64,000 nucleotides of DNA from Fonsecaea monophora (taxonomy: Eukaryota; Ascomycota; Eurotiomycetes; Chaetothyriales; Herpotrichiellaceae), in the NCBI RefSeq assembly GCF_001642475.1, contig NW_019174043.1, forward strand, positions 1 to 64,000. Direction: 5' to 3'. The position numbers and the translations under genes were made by a program. Numbering within the stretch: the stretch's first letter is position 1; every line of letters starts with the position of its first letter. Under the pieces are notes generated by a model. That model was given only the letters and a program-made list of their open reading frames with translations, did no database searches and was not told where the DNA came from. Of the stretch, positions 33,770-45,001 are shown piece after piece.

Positions 33770-34205
33770 GCGTCCTACGTTCCTCCAAGAAGCATCTTGT
33801 CCTTCGCCTTCTTCCTTGTCTCTGCATCGAGCATGGCAGGTCTCGGGACTTCACGGCGGTGAAGACAACCCAACCGATTCCGACCCCGCAAGTGAAACTG
33901 CGCTCTTCGATAGAATGGAGTTACATATATCGTGGTGCAGAAGCTCGGCGGAAAGAGCATAGCAATCGCGCGGCAGTCTTTGTCAAATCCTCCTCCGCTT
34001 CCAAGTGCACATCCTCGAGAACGCTATCGATGAAGGCATTGGGAAAAGAGATGGCCAGCGTGGGCGGAGCACATTGTAGGATTGCAGGTAACCATGTGGA
34101 ATACAGCGTTGTGGTCCAGTCAGCGATAGCGATCACTTCCATTTCTTCCTCCGCGGTGGTGTCGACAAAGCGCCGCCGGAACTCCCAGAGATCGAAAAGA
34201 CGCTA
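33770..34205 (-). pseudogene. Remnant of an unidentified conserved gene
   Basis: The minus strand reads RLFDLWEFRRRFVDTTAEEE then VIAIADWTTTLYSTWLPAIL and FPNAFIDSVLEDVHLEAEED. The I-A-D-W segment recalls the loop after the catalytic site in fungal phosphotransferase-like (APH) proteins, but that is weak. The frame ends at ASAPRYM while another frame carries REVPRPAMLDAETRKKAKD. Start and end are unclear, so I treat it as a fragment or pseudogene. Confidence 0.3.
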
Positions 34206-34480
34206 AAGTACTAAGAGTAGGAATGGATTCCGCCTGTATTTAGTCATGATACTTGAATGGCTTGTGTATCCTGGTGCACGGAGACTATAGTCGGCATCTT
34301 TGATCGGGGAGCTGTGGCTGGCGGCCACAGCACTGGGAGTACACAACTGCGCGTCAAATCAATCCAGACCCTCTATCTTGGGCTGGATGCGTCGAAACTC
34401 TCTCAGGCCCGAAGGTTGAAGCTCCGGGAATGGAGAAGGCGAGGCCGCGGCAGTGGGAGGAATTCTCTGTAGTTGGCCTC

Positions 34481-34935
34481 TCAAGAACTTATCTCTTTGC
34501 GCTCCAGAAGGTCGTAGGTTGGAATCTTCTCTAGATCATACCGTGTAGAGAACCGTCCGGCCGATTTCTTCTGGTTGCAGTACTCCATGGCTGCTTTCCG
34601 AACAGTATCCCATGCAATGACGCTTGTTCCGAGAGCAGCTTTGTCCTTGCCCACAAGCTCCAAAGCATCCTTCAGCCACGCCACGCAGTTCCAGTCCTTC
34701 GCCCCGTCTTTCACAGGGGTTTGGCACAAGATCGCATCAAGACGGGACGGGTCGTTGACTTTGTCGATCAAAACCCGCACTAACAACATGTTGGTTGGTC
34801 GGAGAGGCACAGTTCCCTTTTCAAACTCCCAATGTATCCCGTCTTGGGTCACCTTGTTTTTCCATGGTATCGTACGCCGTCCTTGTCCGGCTCTTCCACC
34901 TTAGGGCCGATCTGAAAGCCCAATGATAGCTATTC
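34481..34935 (-). pseudogene. Fungal DUF-type protein gene with probable single-base deletions
   Basis: The 3' frame is clean: GTVPLRPTNMLLVRVLIDKV, DWNCVAWLKDALELVG, LGTSVIAWDTVRKAAMEYC, then KIPTYDLLERKE, a pattern I recognise from an uncharacterised fungal family (I believe DUF6914). Directly upstream the expected continuation IGPKVEEPDKDGVRYHGK lies in another frame; one more A in the A5 run (T5 at 34857-34861 on the + strand) would join them. Further upstream NSYHWAF, a hallmark of the family, lies in a third frame and would join with one extra C near 34913. No intron of normal size fits between these blocks. It is either a pseudogene or a sequence-error case. Confidence 0.55.
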
Positions 34936-34984
34936 CGGCGGAAGTTGCTAAGTAATCTACTGCCGGAGATGGAGTGCTCGAATC

Positions 34985-35209
34985 TCACTCACGTATCTTC
35001 CAGGTCACGCATTCTTGGCTGTCCTCCTCTTGCATGAAGACAAACGTATAGGCGATCTTTGTTGGATATTTTCGTTGTGATTTTCGAATTGAACCTCCTC
35101 TTCTATCCGCAGAATCACCGATGTGCGCTAATGGACGAGGTACAGAGGCGGAGAGGAATTGGAGGTGGTGGCTCAGCAAACACTTTGAGGGAGGAGCTGC
35201 GGAGGGCAT
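34985..35209 (-). other. Short open frame upstream of the DUF-type remnant
   Basis: 75 codons ending in a GTGAGT donor-like site, but the frame does not join the downstream gene in phase. It may be 5' sequence of the same decayed gene. Confidence 0.15.
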
Positions 35210-35219
35210 TTCTCGTAGA

Positions 35220-38150
35220 CTAAATCCGGGTCAAGAGAGAACGACGGATTAAGGAGTTCGACATATCAACCAAGGTCTCATTCAGACGCTCAGGCAAGGA
35301 CAATGCGTTGTGCTTTTTGCCGACGAGGAACAATGTCACGATCGATCGCAGGCAATGTTTTCTCGTGCCGCGAGGCTACGTCATTAACCTCGCGGCGTCA
35401 CTACACTAGTGTCAGAATACTTATCAGGGAAACTTAGCCGCTCATCACCGTGTCGGCAAACCTCCCTTGTTGACGTCTCGCCGGCGATGTAACCTGCGGG
35501 CTGCGGGCTGCGGGCGCAGTCGAGACAACGCAGACAACCTACCATGACATTCACAATGCGCTTCAAAAATAGTTCTCTATTCTCCTCATACAGCAGCATA
35601 TCTCGGCACTGCCGAAAGTTTGCAACAGCCCCTTCGTGGTTTCTCGACTTCCGCCCCCTTCCTCTTCTCGCCTTGCGGCCACTGTGTACCGACTTCAACT
35701 TACACCAGAATCGGATCTCGTTCCCTATGTAGAGAACGATATAGTCAACGGCAGCGTTCTGGTGTCAGGCGATGGTCTAGTGTACCCAAGAGTGTCCCAA
35801 GGAAGGCCAAGCCTGTATCGACGATGTGATTTACTCGCCACTTGCGCACTGACATTTCTCCAGCGTTTAATGGACCTCTGTTCGGGCCCAACACTCTCTT
35901 GATGTAACATATATGGAGAGATGCTTTTGATCAATACTGCGAAGAGGACGAGACTAGCGGGCCTGTACTTATCAGCATCAAAAAAGGGACTCTCCGATGA
36001 TACTACACGGAGACAAAACTGACATCGTTCTCCAGGGACAATTCTCCCTTCACCTCTCCTCGCCTTCTATGACTATCCTCAACTATTTGCGCTCCCATCG
36101 TTGCGTCCGATGAAGCTACACGGTTGACATTACCTTTGCCTACTCTCCATACACTCCTAAATATCCCTACGGAATTCAATACTGTCCTCAGCTAGTTTTA
36201 TGCGACCTATGCGACAATCTTTGATGCTGAAGAGTGGATCAAAAAGAAAGATTACAGCAGTGCTGCAGCAAATAGGGATTCGGATCGATGGCAAGCTTGA
36301 AGAAGAGTGATTTGCATTGGAGAACAACGAGTTTACGTGTTATTTTGCACCAAAGCTTCTTGATTTTCCCGTGAATATCCACAAGCACTGAGCACTGCAG
36401 CAGTGGTATTGGGGTTCATTTCCAACCATATCTGACGATCGCATCGCGTTCCAGCGGTCTTGAGGGAACAGCGCCACATGCCGCGAATGGCGCAGGTTAT
36501 GATTTTTCCGTTGCTGAAGGATATTTCTCCTGCCATCCTGCTCTCGTCATACTCTGAGCTTTGGTGGTAAGAAAACTATCGATCTTCGCGTTCAGTTCTG
36601 CGGGTATCAGCCCCGGCCTACCATGGGAGGACGAAAAAAGAAACCTGTAAGGGTCATCTCTCGCGCTGGCTGCAACGAGTGGACAAGAACAAGGTCACCT
36701 GGCAATTTTGTGTCTGGCATTGGTTAGACCTCCTTAAGCTGGGATTTCAGACTGTGACGCACCAAACCTTTGGGGATGGTGTAGACAAGAACATTCCTGC
36801 CTATGTAATTCTCCACGAAACGTTGTAGATGACGAGTGTTGGGGCGCATCGAGGCACCATTGGGTACTTCGGCTCCTCAGTAAGACAGCATACATCATAA
36901 TGATTCAGTCTCGCCTTGCGAAGTCTCAGGATCTCTAAAGTCCTTCAATTTGGCCTTCCCCGCTTCGGTCAATGCAATTGTTCGCTGTGGCGGCACTGGC
37001 ATCAGTGGACTAGTGAGAAGTGGCCTTGACTCGCCTGAGAGAAGAAATTCGCAGCCTAGATCTTTGTGCTGCCAAACCAGGACGAAGATCTCAAGAATTG
37101 ACCAGATTGTCTAGCGGACAATTGGTAACAAATGCCCAACACAGACGACATTTCAAACCTGACTCGGCATGGGCGAATGGCGCCTGGTGTATTTATACTT
37201 CGGGGCGCACAGCTGATCCAACTTGAGCACGCGAACAGGCCAGCGAAAGCATGGTTGTCGAGAATGTGTCAAAGGAGGACAAAGGCGCACAGCGGTTCGC
37301 GGTGTGAAGACAATCGTCTCTCATCACGTGATATGATGCCGCCGAGCGGCGCTAATGACGTCCCCTTAGATTTCCTTCCCGCTGAGTGGCCCCAGAGGTT
37401 GAGGTTCCCAAGTGACAACACAGGGCTGCCGCTGGGCATCAGGGCGGGTCGGAAATATGTATGAGGTAGGTACAATTAAATAATTGATAGGTTAGTGTTG
37501 ATAATGTTCACGTACCTTGACAATCAAAAACACAGATATTCACGGCGGTGGCTGGCCAAGGCCTGTGCCAGACACACTAAGGGTAGAGCCGGGTGGCGGG
37601 CGATGATCTTCTTCAGGACTGACACCCTGCCTGACTTGATTCATGTGCCCCAACAGTCCGAAATACTATTCGTCCTTCCCTCTTCCACTAGAGGCCTTGG
37701 GTGTCAGACTTTGAAGCCCAATGGAAGCTTGGGCCCGACGGTGCTAAATAACAAGCCCAACCAATTTGCCGGTTTACCCGACCCGTGGGTCTGGTGGTTG
37801 TGCTGGTCTGGCTCCCCTTTCTTCACATCTCAACCCCCCCCGATCCACTTGGGGTGCCACAACCTTTCGTTAAATCGTAGTTAATGCTGACCACCCCATC
37901 ACACCATTACAAACTTCACTTCATCGCTGCATGATTTTTCAACCTTCTCTTCCCACTGTTATCGAGCCCAATTCATCAATTCGAGTGATCCAACTCTTCA
38001 ACCATCTCATCTGTCCATGTGAACCCCTCAAGCAGACCGCAGAGCCGACTCACACCTCCCCCTGCTCCGTGTTACTCCATAAATCAGACTACGCCTCCTC
38101 GCGTCCCTCGAAACAGACCTCTCCCGCCTGACCATCAGCCACACTTGCCC
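35220..38150. other. Gene-poor stretch
   Basis: Only short frames. One + strand frame near 35670-35902 (YVENDIVNGSVLVSGDGLVY) and one at 37132-37464 (TDDISNLTRHGRMAPG) look mildly protein-like but have no family signal or gene structure. A TCACGTGA palindrome lies at 37324-37331. Confidence 0.35.
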
Positions 38151-38589
38151 GAATGGCTGGTCTCACTTTGATGATTTGGATCCCTTGGAGCTATGGGCAG
38201 TCGATCGAGCTCCAACGGAGTCCGTTCACCTTCTCAGACCTCGTCGTGGACGATTCCTTACCGCCGCTTGTTGGATCTCATGCATATGTGATAACGAGAT
38301 GCTGATGTTCATTCAAGTGAAAGCCTCTCTGGTCAGAATACTCCCAAACCCTCCCCTGTATCCCTTCCCGCGATGCAAAACTCCGATCCCGTTATTGGCT
38401 CTTCACGGCGCATTGCATCCCTGCCACAGCTGTGTCTCAATCGCGATCGCTGCATATGCGTGATCCCACGCAGGTTTGATCTCGACGAAGCGGAGACGCG
38501 CAGGGGAAGACACGAGCTATAGCTCACAAGACGTTGATGGATATCTATTCCGCAATACCAGATCTAAAGACTTGGAGGATGTGAAGTGC

Positions 38590-38863
38590 CATACATTCTT
38601 CCTCACTCCCTTCTGATATCGCTGACCGCTGGTCTCTTGCTATCCGTCATGCCATTGCGCGGATTCTCTATCGAAGCGGTACAGGAGGGTACATTGATCG
38701 TATCATTCGAGAAATGAAAGAGGTAGGTGTGGAAGAGACGACGCATCAACCGAACTCAGACTCTTCCCGAGGCTGAAGCCAGGTAGGTGGCTGGAAGGAG
38801 TTCCAGTTTGCCGACATTGTTGGAGAATCACTGACACATTTGTGTCAATGTGACTGCTTTTGA
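38590..38863 (+). CDS. 3' part of a hypothetical gene, last two exons
   Basis: A frame reading LPSDIADRWSLAIRHAIARI then SGTGGYIDRIIREMKE reaches a GTAGGT donor at 38723. After 60 nt an AG at 38782 leads, in phase, into VGGWKEFQFADIVGESLTHL and CQCDCF with a TGA at 38861. Both junctions share the sequence AGGTAGGTG. The 5' part is not resolved: a candidate ATG at 38155 and protein-like fragments to 38460 lie in other frames. No family is recognised; the gene may be intact with unseen introns or broken. Confidence 0.35.
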
Positions 38864-39735
38864 CATGGAGTGTCGCGAGATGTGTTTCTCTTCTGGTGAC
38901 TACTTTGCCCTTGAGCCGACTTGTGTGTCAGGCACGACCTTCCACGTCCACGTCGACTCTGATCATCACTACAGTTGCCGTTCACGTTTCAAGAGAACGA
39001 GAATCACTCTCGCTCTTGGGTGGCTTTGAGAGGGTACGGGGTCGGTCCGAGCCAAACGTCCTCCAACCGGGACTGATGCTTTCAAAAATATATCATCCAG
39101 CGCGTGGACGCTTTCCGAGACCCCAACCCGGTCTTGATCATGGGTTTTCGACGTCGAGAGCTCAGATGGACGCAACGTCACAGTCGATATCAGGTTTGTG
39201 AAGGCGCTCTTGATACACATCGTGAGATGGACTCGCCTTTCTCCAGGAAGATCAGATCCTGCACCGCGTCAGCAAACCAGCCAGTGTGCTGCTCACAAAT
39301 GCGAGTCCGCTGCAGCAGAAACCTTGTCTGATAATGCCCATCCATGTCACGACTTCGTTCCGCCGCTTTCCACGTGACGGCGGTCCCCAACCCGGATCCG
39401 ACGCCTCCAGCGATCCCGGCTTGCTCTGTTCTTGCCGAGTCCAAGTACTCGGAACCATGATCAGGTTGGTGCGATGCGTTTTGGCCAATGATACTTGCGA
39501 GACAGGATTATCTTGATGATTGCAGCCTGCTGCAGGTAGGTTGTGTGCGGGCACGTGACCGCCATCTTTCGGCTTCAATTGTTGAGCGCCCAGCCTTGAT
39601 GCCAAGACACGCCTTTCCCAAACAATCCAAGCGCAAAACGCAAAACACATCCCATCTCAACAACCGACCTCCCTACTGCAGGGCTACACCACGTCATTCT
39701 CGCTACCGGAGTCTCCGCCTATCGCTCAAGACACG

Positions 39736-41595
39736 ATGGACAACGTATTGGCAGACGTCCGCTGGGTGAAAGAGCGGGTTGACAGGCTCGCGACGATGGT
39801 GGACATGGAGATGTCTTCGGCCAAGGCCACACCGCACAAAACGAACTGGACCGAATACCGCACCCTGATAGGAGAGCTAGAGGACGGCCTGCAGCATGTA
39901 GAGAGGCGGGCTGAAGTCTGTGCTACCCACGGGGAAGCTGGAGCTGCATCCGCTGCCCCTCCACCTCAAACACCGACGCCAGATTACGCCCCGGCTGATA
40001 GTCCACCTTCAAGCGAGAATCGCCATTCCGAAGTCCTACCATCGACGTCAGATGACGCCCCAGACGAAGGCCCATCCTCAAGCGAGACGCGCCCTGCTGA
40101 AATCCTCCCGTCGAGGTCAGACAACGCCTCAGATGAAGGCCCCCCTTCAAGCGAGACTCGTCCTGCTGAAATTCCACCTTCCACGGCAGGTGAAAGGCCA
40201 AACCAGTGTCACGATTTATGCGACGGCGTCATAATAATAGAGCAAAGAGCCAGGGAGATTGTGACACGCACTCAAAAGACGTCTACGCTGAGCAGCCAAG
40301 CGCCTAATGCAGGGGCAACGACAGCTCCCCCTTCTCAGCCCGATCAACCTCCGCCTGGAACCACGATTCCTCATCGGGAAGAGGACGGAGTTATCGTCCT
40401 TTTGCCCAGCCCCGAGCAGTGTAAGGATCTGCCATTGCTTATATCCCGGGCTAAGGAACTGGGCGCCTACGACACCGGAGTTTTCAAGTACGTATTACCG
40501 GACGCTGTGGTGAGAGGCTTGCGGCCTATCCTCAACCACCCTCCGGGTGTGTCCAAATTCAAGTCCCGGCCTTACAACAAGCATTCCCGTTACATTGCAC
40601 GGAGCGAACGAGAAGATGAGGTGTTGGATCTCGGCGAACTTGACTTCACACCCATACCGCATGATGAGTATGTCGAGACATTGGAGCGCCGTGTTACCGA
40701 CCGTCAGGCTATGGATAAAATGCAGTACTTGACCGATCTTGCGGCTTGGACACCCGGAGATCGAGAAAATCTCGGTTTGCCACCCATTTCGCCCATCTAT
40801 CCCCTTCAACACAACGAACTCGATCGCACGAGAAGATTCATCGCCGGGGTTCATGCTCCGTATGGGTATATATCGGGTGGCAACGGATCACTCTTCTCTT
40901 CGCACCGTGAAGACGGCTACCTGCTGTCTCTCAACGCGTTGTATGAGGGTCTGAAGCTCTGGTATATAGTGGCTCGAATGCATAGCCACCTCATCGAAGA
41001 AGCTGTTAAGAAAAGGAAATGTATGCAAAAGGTGCGGCATGCCTCTCTCTGGTTTTCGACATCACAGCTCAAAGCCATGGGTGTCTCGTTTGTCACTGTG
41101 GTACAGCGTCCAAACGAGGTCGTTGTGGTGTCTGGAGATATATACCACCACGGAGGTACCCTTGGCTATTCTCGTGCCGAGGCGGTGAACTATGCTCCCC
41201 CCGGTTGGAGCATTGACGGCTACTCTGAATGCAAACGCAAGTGTCCTGGATTTCCTATTCCCAATGAGTACTTGGAGTTCCGCGCCCCAGGCGAGATACA
41301 GCTTGGATTGCCTCTTGCGGACGAAGAAGACGAACCTGAGTCAAACGAGAATTTGAGGTCTCCCCAAAAAAGACGCAGAGGTCCAGCGTCTGCTGCAAGC
41401 TCAGGCGGCAAAAGGAGATGTACTGCCGCTGGTTCGAATCTCCCCGCTCAGAAGGTAGCTGAGACGACTCCAATCTTACAGATGGCAAAGTCCATCTGTA
41501 GTTCGGCGGCAGTCGAGCAGTTGTTCAAAGTCGTTCGCGGCAGCCGGCTCTTTGGACTCGCGGTGCTACGAAAGATGAGAGGCAGCAATGCTTAG
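39736..41595 (+). CDS. JmjC-domain protein with 69-bp coding repeats
   Basis: An intact intronless protein of 619 residues. The N-terminal 60 residues are helical (VRWVKERVDRLATMVDMEMS). Residues about 84-152 are three tandem 23-residue units of the form (D)xxDEGPxSSETRPAEIxPS. The JmjC core runs from about residue 330 to 500: GVHAPYGYISGGNGSLFSSH, with H390 and E392 of the HxE iron motif, and GDIYHHGGTLGYSRAEAVNY, with the distal His at 471/472. This arrangement is that of Fe(II)/2-oxoglutarate oxygenases of the JMJD2/KDM4 type. PHD or JmjN domains were not seen. A basic tail (SPQKRRRGPA, GGKRRC) could direct it to the nucleus. A histone or protein demethylase role is inferred. It sits intact among decayed genes. 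Confidence 0.85.
   Translation: MDNVLADVRWVKERVDRLATMVDMEMSSAKATPHKTNWTEYRTLIGELEDGLQHVERRAEVCATHGEAGAASAAPPPQTPTPDYAPADSPPSSENRHSEVLPSTSDDAPDEGPSSSETRPAEILPSRSDNASDEGPPSSETRPAEIPPSTAGERPNQCHDLCDGVIIIEQRAREIVTRTQKTSTLSSQAPNAGATTAPPSQPDQPPPGTTIPHREEDGVIVLLPSPEQCKDLPLLISRAKELGAYDTGVFKYVLPDAVVRGLRPILNHPPGVSKFKSRPYNKHSRYIARSEREDEVLDLGELDFTPIPHDEYVETLERRVTDRQAMDKMQYLTDLAAWTPGDRENLGLPPISPIYPLQHNELDRTRRFIAGVHAPYGYISGGNGSLFSSHREDGYLLSLNALYEGLKLWYIVARMHSHLIEEAVKKRKCMQKVRHASLWFSTSQLKAMGVSFVTVVQRPNEVVVVSGDIYHHGGTLGYSRAEAVNYAPPGWSIDGYSECKRKCPGFPIPNEYLEFRAPGEIQLGLPLADEEDEPESNENLRSPQKRRRGPASAASSGGKRRCTAAGSNLPAQKVAETTPILQMAKSICSSAAVEQLFKVVRGSRLFGLAVLRKMRGSNA
39985..40191 (+). repeat. Three tandem 69-bp coding repeats
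   Basis: Units at 39985-40053, 40054-40122 and 40123-40191 each encode 23 residues with a conserved SSE-(T/N)-R-x-(A/S)-E core. Units 2 and 3 are the most alike. Confidence 0.85.
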
Positions 41596-43691
41596 TTTTT
41601 ACCGGAACGCTGCACAGACAGTTCGTTCCTTGTCGGATGAAAACGCTTACTCTGGATTTACTTTGCGACTATCCAAACTCCGTGTGGTTTAACATCCCGA
41701 CTTGTTGAAGGACGGCCGTGGGAGACTTCGGAGTGGCCTCGTTCCAAAGCTGGCCAAGGAACTGGGGCTGCAACCACGCTAGTATCGTTATCATTAAATA
41801 AACAGCTAAAAATGGGCAGACTACCGTACGAGGTTTCACGGTATTCCCTACTTTATCCTCTTTTATACTCTGCCGTTTAGGTTCTCTTCAATAGACTAGG
41901 AGTCTCTCAAAGATGAATCAATTTGGCTCTCTATAACGTCATCTAAACGCCATGCACGTCGCCGTCCCAAGATACTGCCTCGCATTCGGATATACGAGGG
42001 CAAGGGCCGAGGTCTGGAAGCCGTCGCGGAAGAAGTCCGGCGAGCTCGCATACCACAAAGGGTGATCATATCGGGCCGCATCTCTGGAGAACTGGTTCCC
42101 CTCGGCACCCACCTCAACGGATGGTGTCCGGTATTGACGAGATATGATCTCGTCGCCTCCGTGTCGAGGTTGTCGTCCTCAACCTCGAGAGGATTAGCGA
42201 CATCTTTCCGGCTGATGAATCATGACCTCGACCCAACAGTCAAGCTCCGTCGGCAGGAGGGTCGGGGGAAAGTATAGGCTGGAAGTGCACGCTGCGAGGG
42301 ACATCTATGATGGGGAGGAACTCACCCGCAATCGCAACTGAGCATGCCCAAGCATGAGGATGAGGATGAGGATGAGGGCACGTGATTCAACGCCACTGGA
42401 TGTCATCATGTCACGTGGCAGGCACTTCCGATGTTTGGCCGCCAGAGTGAAGCGCTCCCCTTTGCCCTCCAGGAGGATATGCCGTTCGACGATTCCGCCA
42501 GGACATGCTGTTGGGAGACTCGTCACGGACATGGTGTTGAACGATGGATTGCTCCGCGGGTTATGTGCATGCTCATACTGATGCTCATGCTGATTTGCCG
42601 TCCGCCTGCTGTCCACTTTCAAAACTTCAGAGTCCAGACATCGTTGGACACAGGGTGGAAGTTTCTGTCCTTGCTGGGACTATTTGTGGCAGTTTCACTA
42701 CAAAATTTTTAAGATAATGATTGTAAATCAGTGCTAATAGACCACTTTGATGAATGTTTTATCTGAGATTCTCTGCCTCCCCTTCCCGGGTAGCTATATA
42801 TGTACCCAAGTACGTGAAAAGCATTCCGAGTATCTGGATGTGTGTGCAGTAACCCCCTCAGGACGTCAATTATCATCAATCGTGTATGTCTTTTGAAGCC
42901 TGCCTCGTTTTCTTCCTCCTCTCGTCCTCGGAACATGTCCCGGCTTTTCCAGAACCCGGTTAGTCGATATCAAGTCGTTGGTCTGGCCTCGAATTCATTC
43001 ATTCGTCCCTTTTGAAACTGAAAACAAATGAAAAGAAAAGAACGTTCTTCTGGCGAGTTTCACTCACTTTATTCGTCTTGGAATGGATAGATGTCCTTGC
43101 AAGACTCGCGTGCCCTGGGGGTCCTTTTGGGGTCCTTGCAAGCAAGACGCGCAAGGCATGAGATAATGCATCTTCAATAATGCATACCTACCTACAGTAG
43201 TGGCACCATGTACCTCCATCTAGCACCAGTGGCGGCACTATTCGTGGTAGGCTGGTAGCACAGCAGCTGATTATGTAGCCCGGCTACCTTCACATCGAGC
43301 CCCCCTTTCCTATTAATGCAGCCTGATGATAGGTATCAAGGACTGCGGCGCTCGGAATTAACCCTTCCTCTGCGTACAAGCATGAGTTTGGCAGTCGTAG
43401 GTGTCTATTTCACGGCAGCTGGGTAAGATAGGTTGGATCGATTGGGAACCTTGTCGAGGAGATAGATACATGATGTAATATATATATATATATATATCCC
43501 TCAAGGCATCAGAAATACCTGACCGACTCCATCGCCATCACTGATTCTGATTGGTTTCTTCTTCTTCTTCCTCGCCCCCATTCCCTCCCCTGTGTCATGG
43601 GGACTCACTGGTAGGGCGTCGTGTCAAGCCAAGGCTGATAGATGAATCTCCCCTGAATCGATTCGATGGCGGTTTGGAAGAAGCTCTACAG
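41596..43691. other. Intergenic region with simple repeats
   Basis: No supported gene. A (GAGGAT)n tract lies at about 42356-42377 and a (TA)n tract at 43478-43497. Confidence 0.45.
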
Positions 43692-44517
43692 TCAAAAGGG
43701 TTGAATGCTCTCTGTGCCGACGACGAGTGCTTCATGAGCGTCACTCTTCAGTGCTTCCATCTCAATATACCGTCCACGCCAGCATCCCTCGACAGTGGTC
43801 CGGCAGAAAAGGTTCTCTGTCGCAGGCAATTCTTACGGAGTCGGCCACCGCATGTCGTGTTCTCTGTCGAAAAAGTAATATGGATGTACGCGCCAGACAG
43901 CGATCGAGTAGAAGAAGACCCAGCCAAGATGGAGAATGTCTATTCCCGCTGTCAAATCATTGCCGCAGACCGTGTCCATATCTGTCGACATAGTTATCAG
44001 TATAGACTGGCCAAAATTTGCCAGTTTGAGCTGTCCATCGCTGACCAAGATGTTCCGGAGGGCAATGTCGCCCACCAAGACTCTCCGGGAATGGATGTAA
44101 GAGAGTGTATCGATGACGAATGGAATCCAGCCAGCCTCAAGGGCTCCGGCGGCTCAGGCGCAGATTTGATGTAGTCTTCCAGGGCTCGCCCTGTTTTGCG
44201 AAAGCCAACTCGATCCCATAGTTTGACGTCTGGACGCACGATACGGCTCCCTTACAGTGGCCCAGCCGTCTGTAGATGGCGACCTCGTTCTCGAGTGTCT
44301 TGCGGTTGACCTCGTTTATATACTCCGTGTCATCAGAGACCGGCGTTCCGACATGATAGTCCAGCGAGGATGTCTTTGCCACCTTGGCGACTCGGTCCTC
44401 ATCGAGCCGGTGGATGTAGCCCGTAACCCCGTAGGCGGTCATTGGGAGGTCAGTGTAGGGATTCGACTCGTAGATCAAGTGCGGCTATGGGTCGGGGCTT
44501 GTGGTCGTGGTGGTCAT
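43692..44517 (-). pseudogene. Kinase-like gene inactivated by two stops and two missing bases
   Basis: Read from ATG at 44517, the sequence shows IHRLDEDRVAKVAK, ENEVAIYRRLGHCKGAVSC, then LEDYIKSAPEPPEPLRLA, then TLSYIHSRRVLVGDIALRNI, LKLANFGQS and VDILHLGW-like sequence, ending EALVVGTESIQPF. That is the order of fungal kinase-like proteins (HRD region GDIALRN, DFG region ANFGQ). The blocks need one extra base near 44185 and one near 44125. In addition a TAG at 44485-44487 interrupts the N-terminus and a TAA at 43833-43835 cuts the C-terminus, with clear coding sequence on both sides. Four independent lesions make this a pseudogene. It faces away from the HNH-like gene. Confidence 0.75.
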
Positions 44518-45001
44518 ATCGGCAGGGAGGGTGACAGTATGCTTTGCAATAGAAGGAGGTGAGGGATGGCGTTGGCCGGTGTATCGGTGGACTTTACTGA
44601 TACAAGACTCGCACCGTAGACATTGGAATCGGAAGAAGGGGGCGTGGACCATTGGTCATGGCACACAGCGCGGACGAATTCGAGGCTGTGGGGGTTGGCG
44701 GAGCTTGATATTCTGCGTAAGGTGTAACAGACTTGGACGAAGTGTCAGTAAAGGTAGATAGAATATGAGAATTGCGAGCGGAATGGGAGCAGAGGGCGTC
44801 TATATCGACAGTTGTCCTTCTGGGCAGGACATGTCGCGCAGGAGGGCTACGAGCCTGGTGTCAAAACATGAGTGGCAGTCTGACGAGAAATAACAACCAG
44901 GAGCGGATGCCCCATCACTACCTAGTGACTAGCTGAATTCTGACAAGGCGTCTACTCTCGGTCAGTCTGCGCTATTTTATTTCCTCCTTCAGCTCCTGCA
45001 A
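44518..45001. other. Region between kinase-like pseudogene and HNH-like gene
   Basis: No supported gene; it would hold both divergent promoters. Confidence 0.35.
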
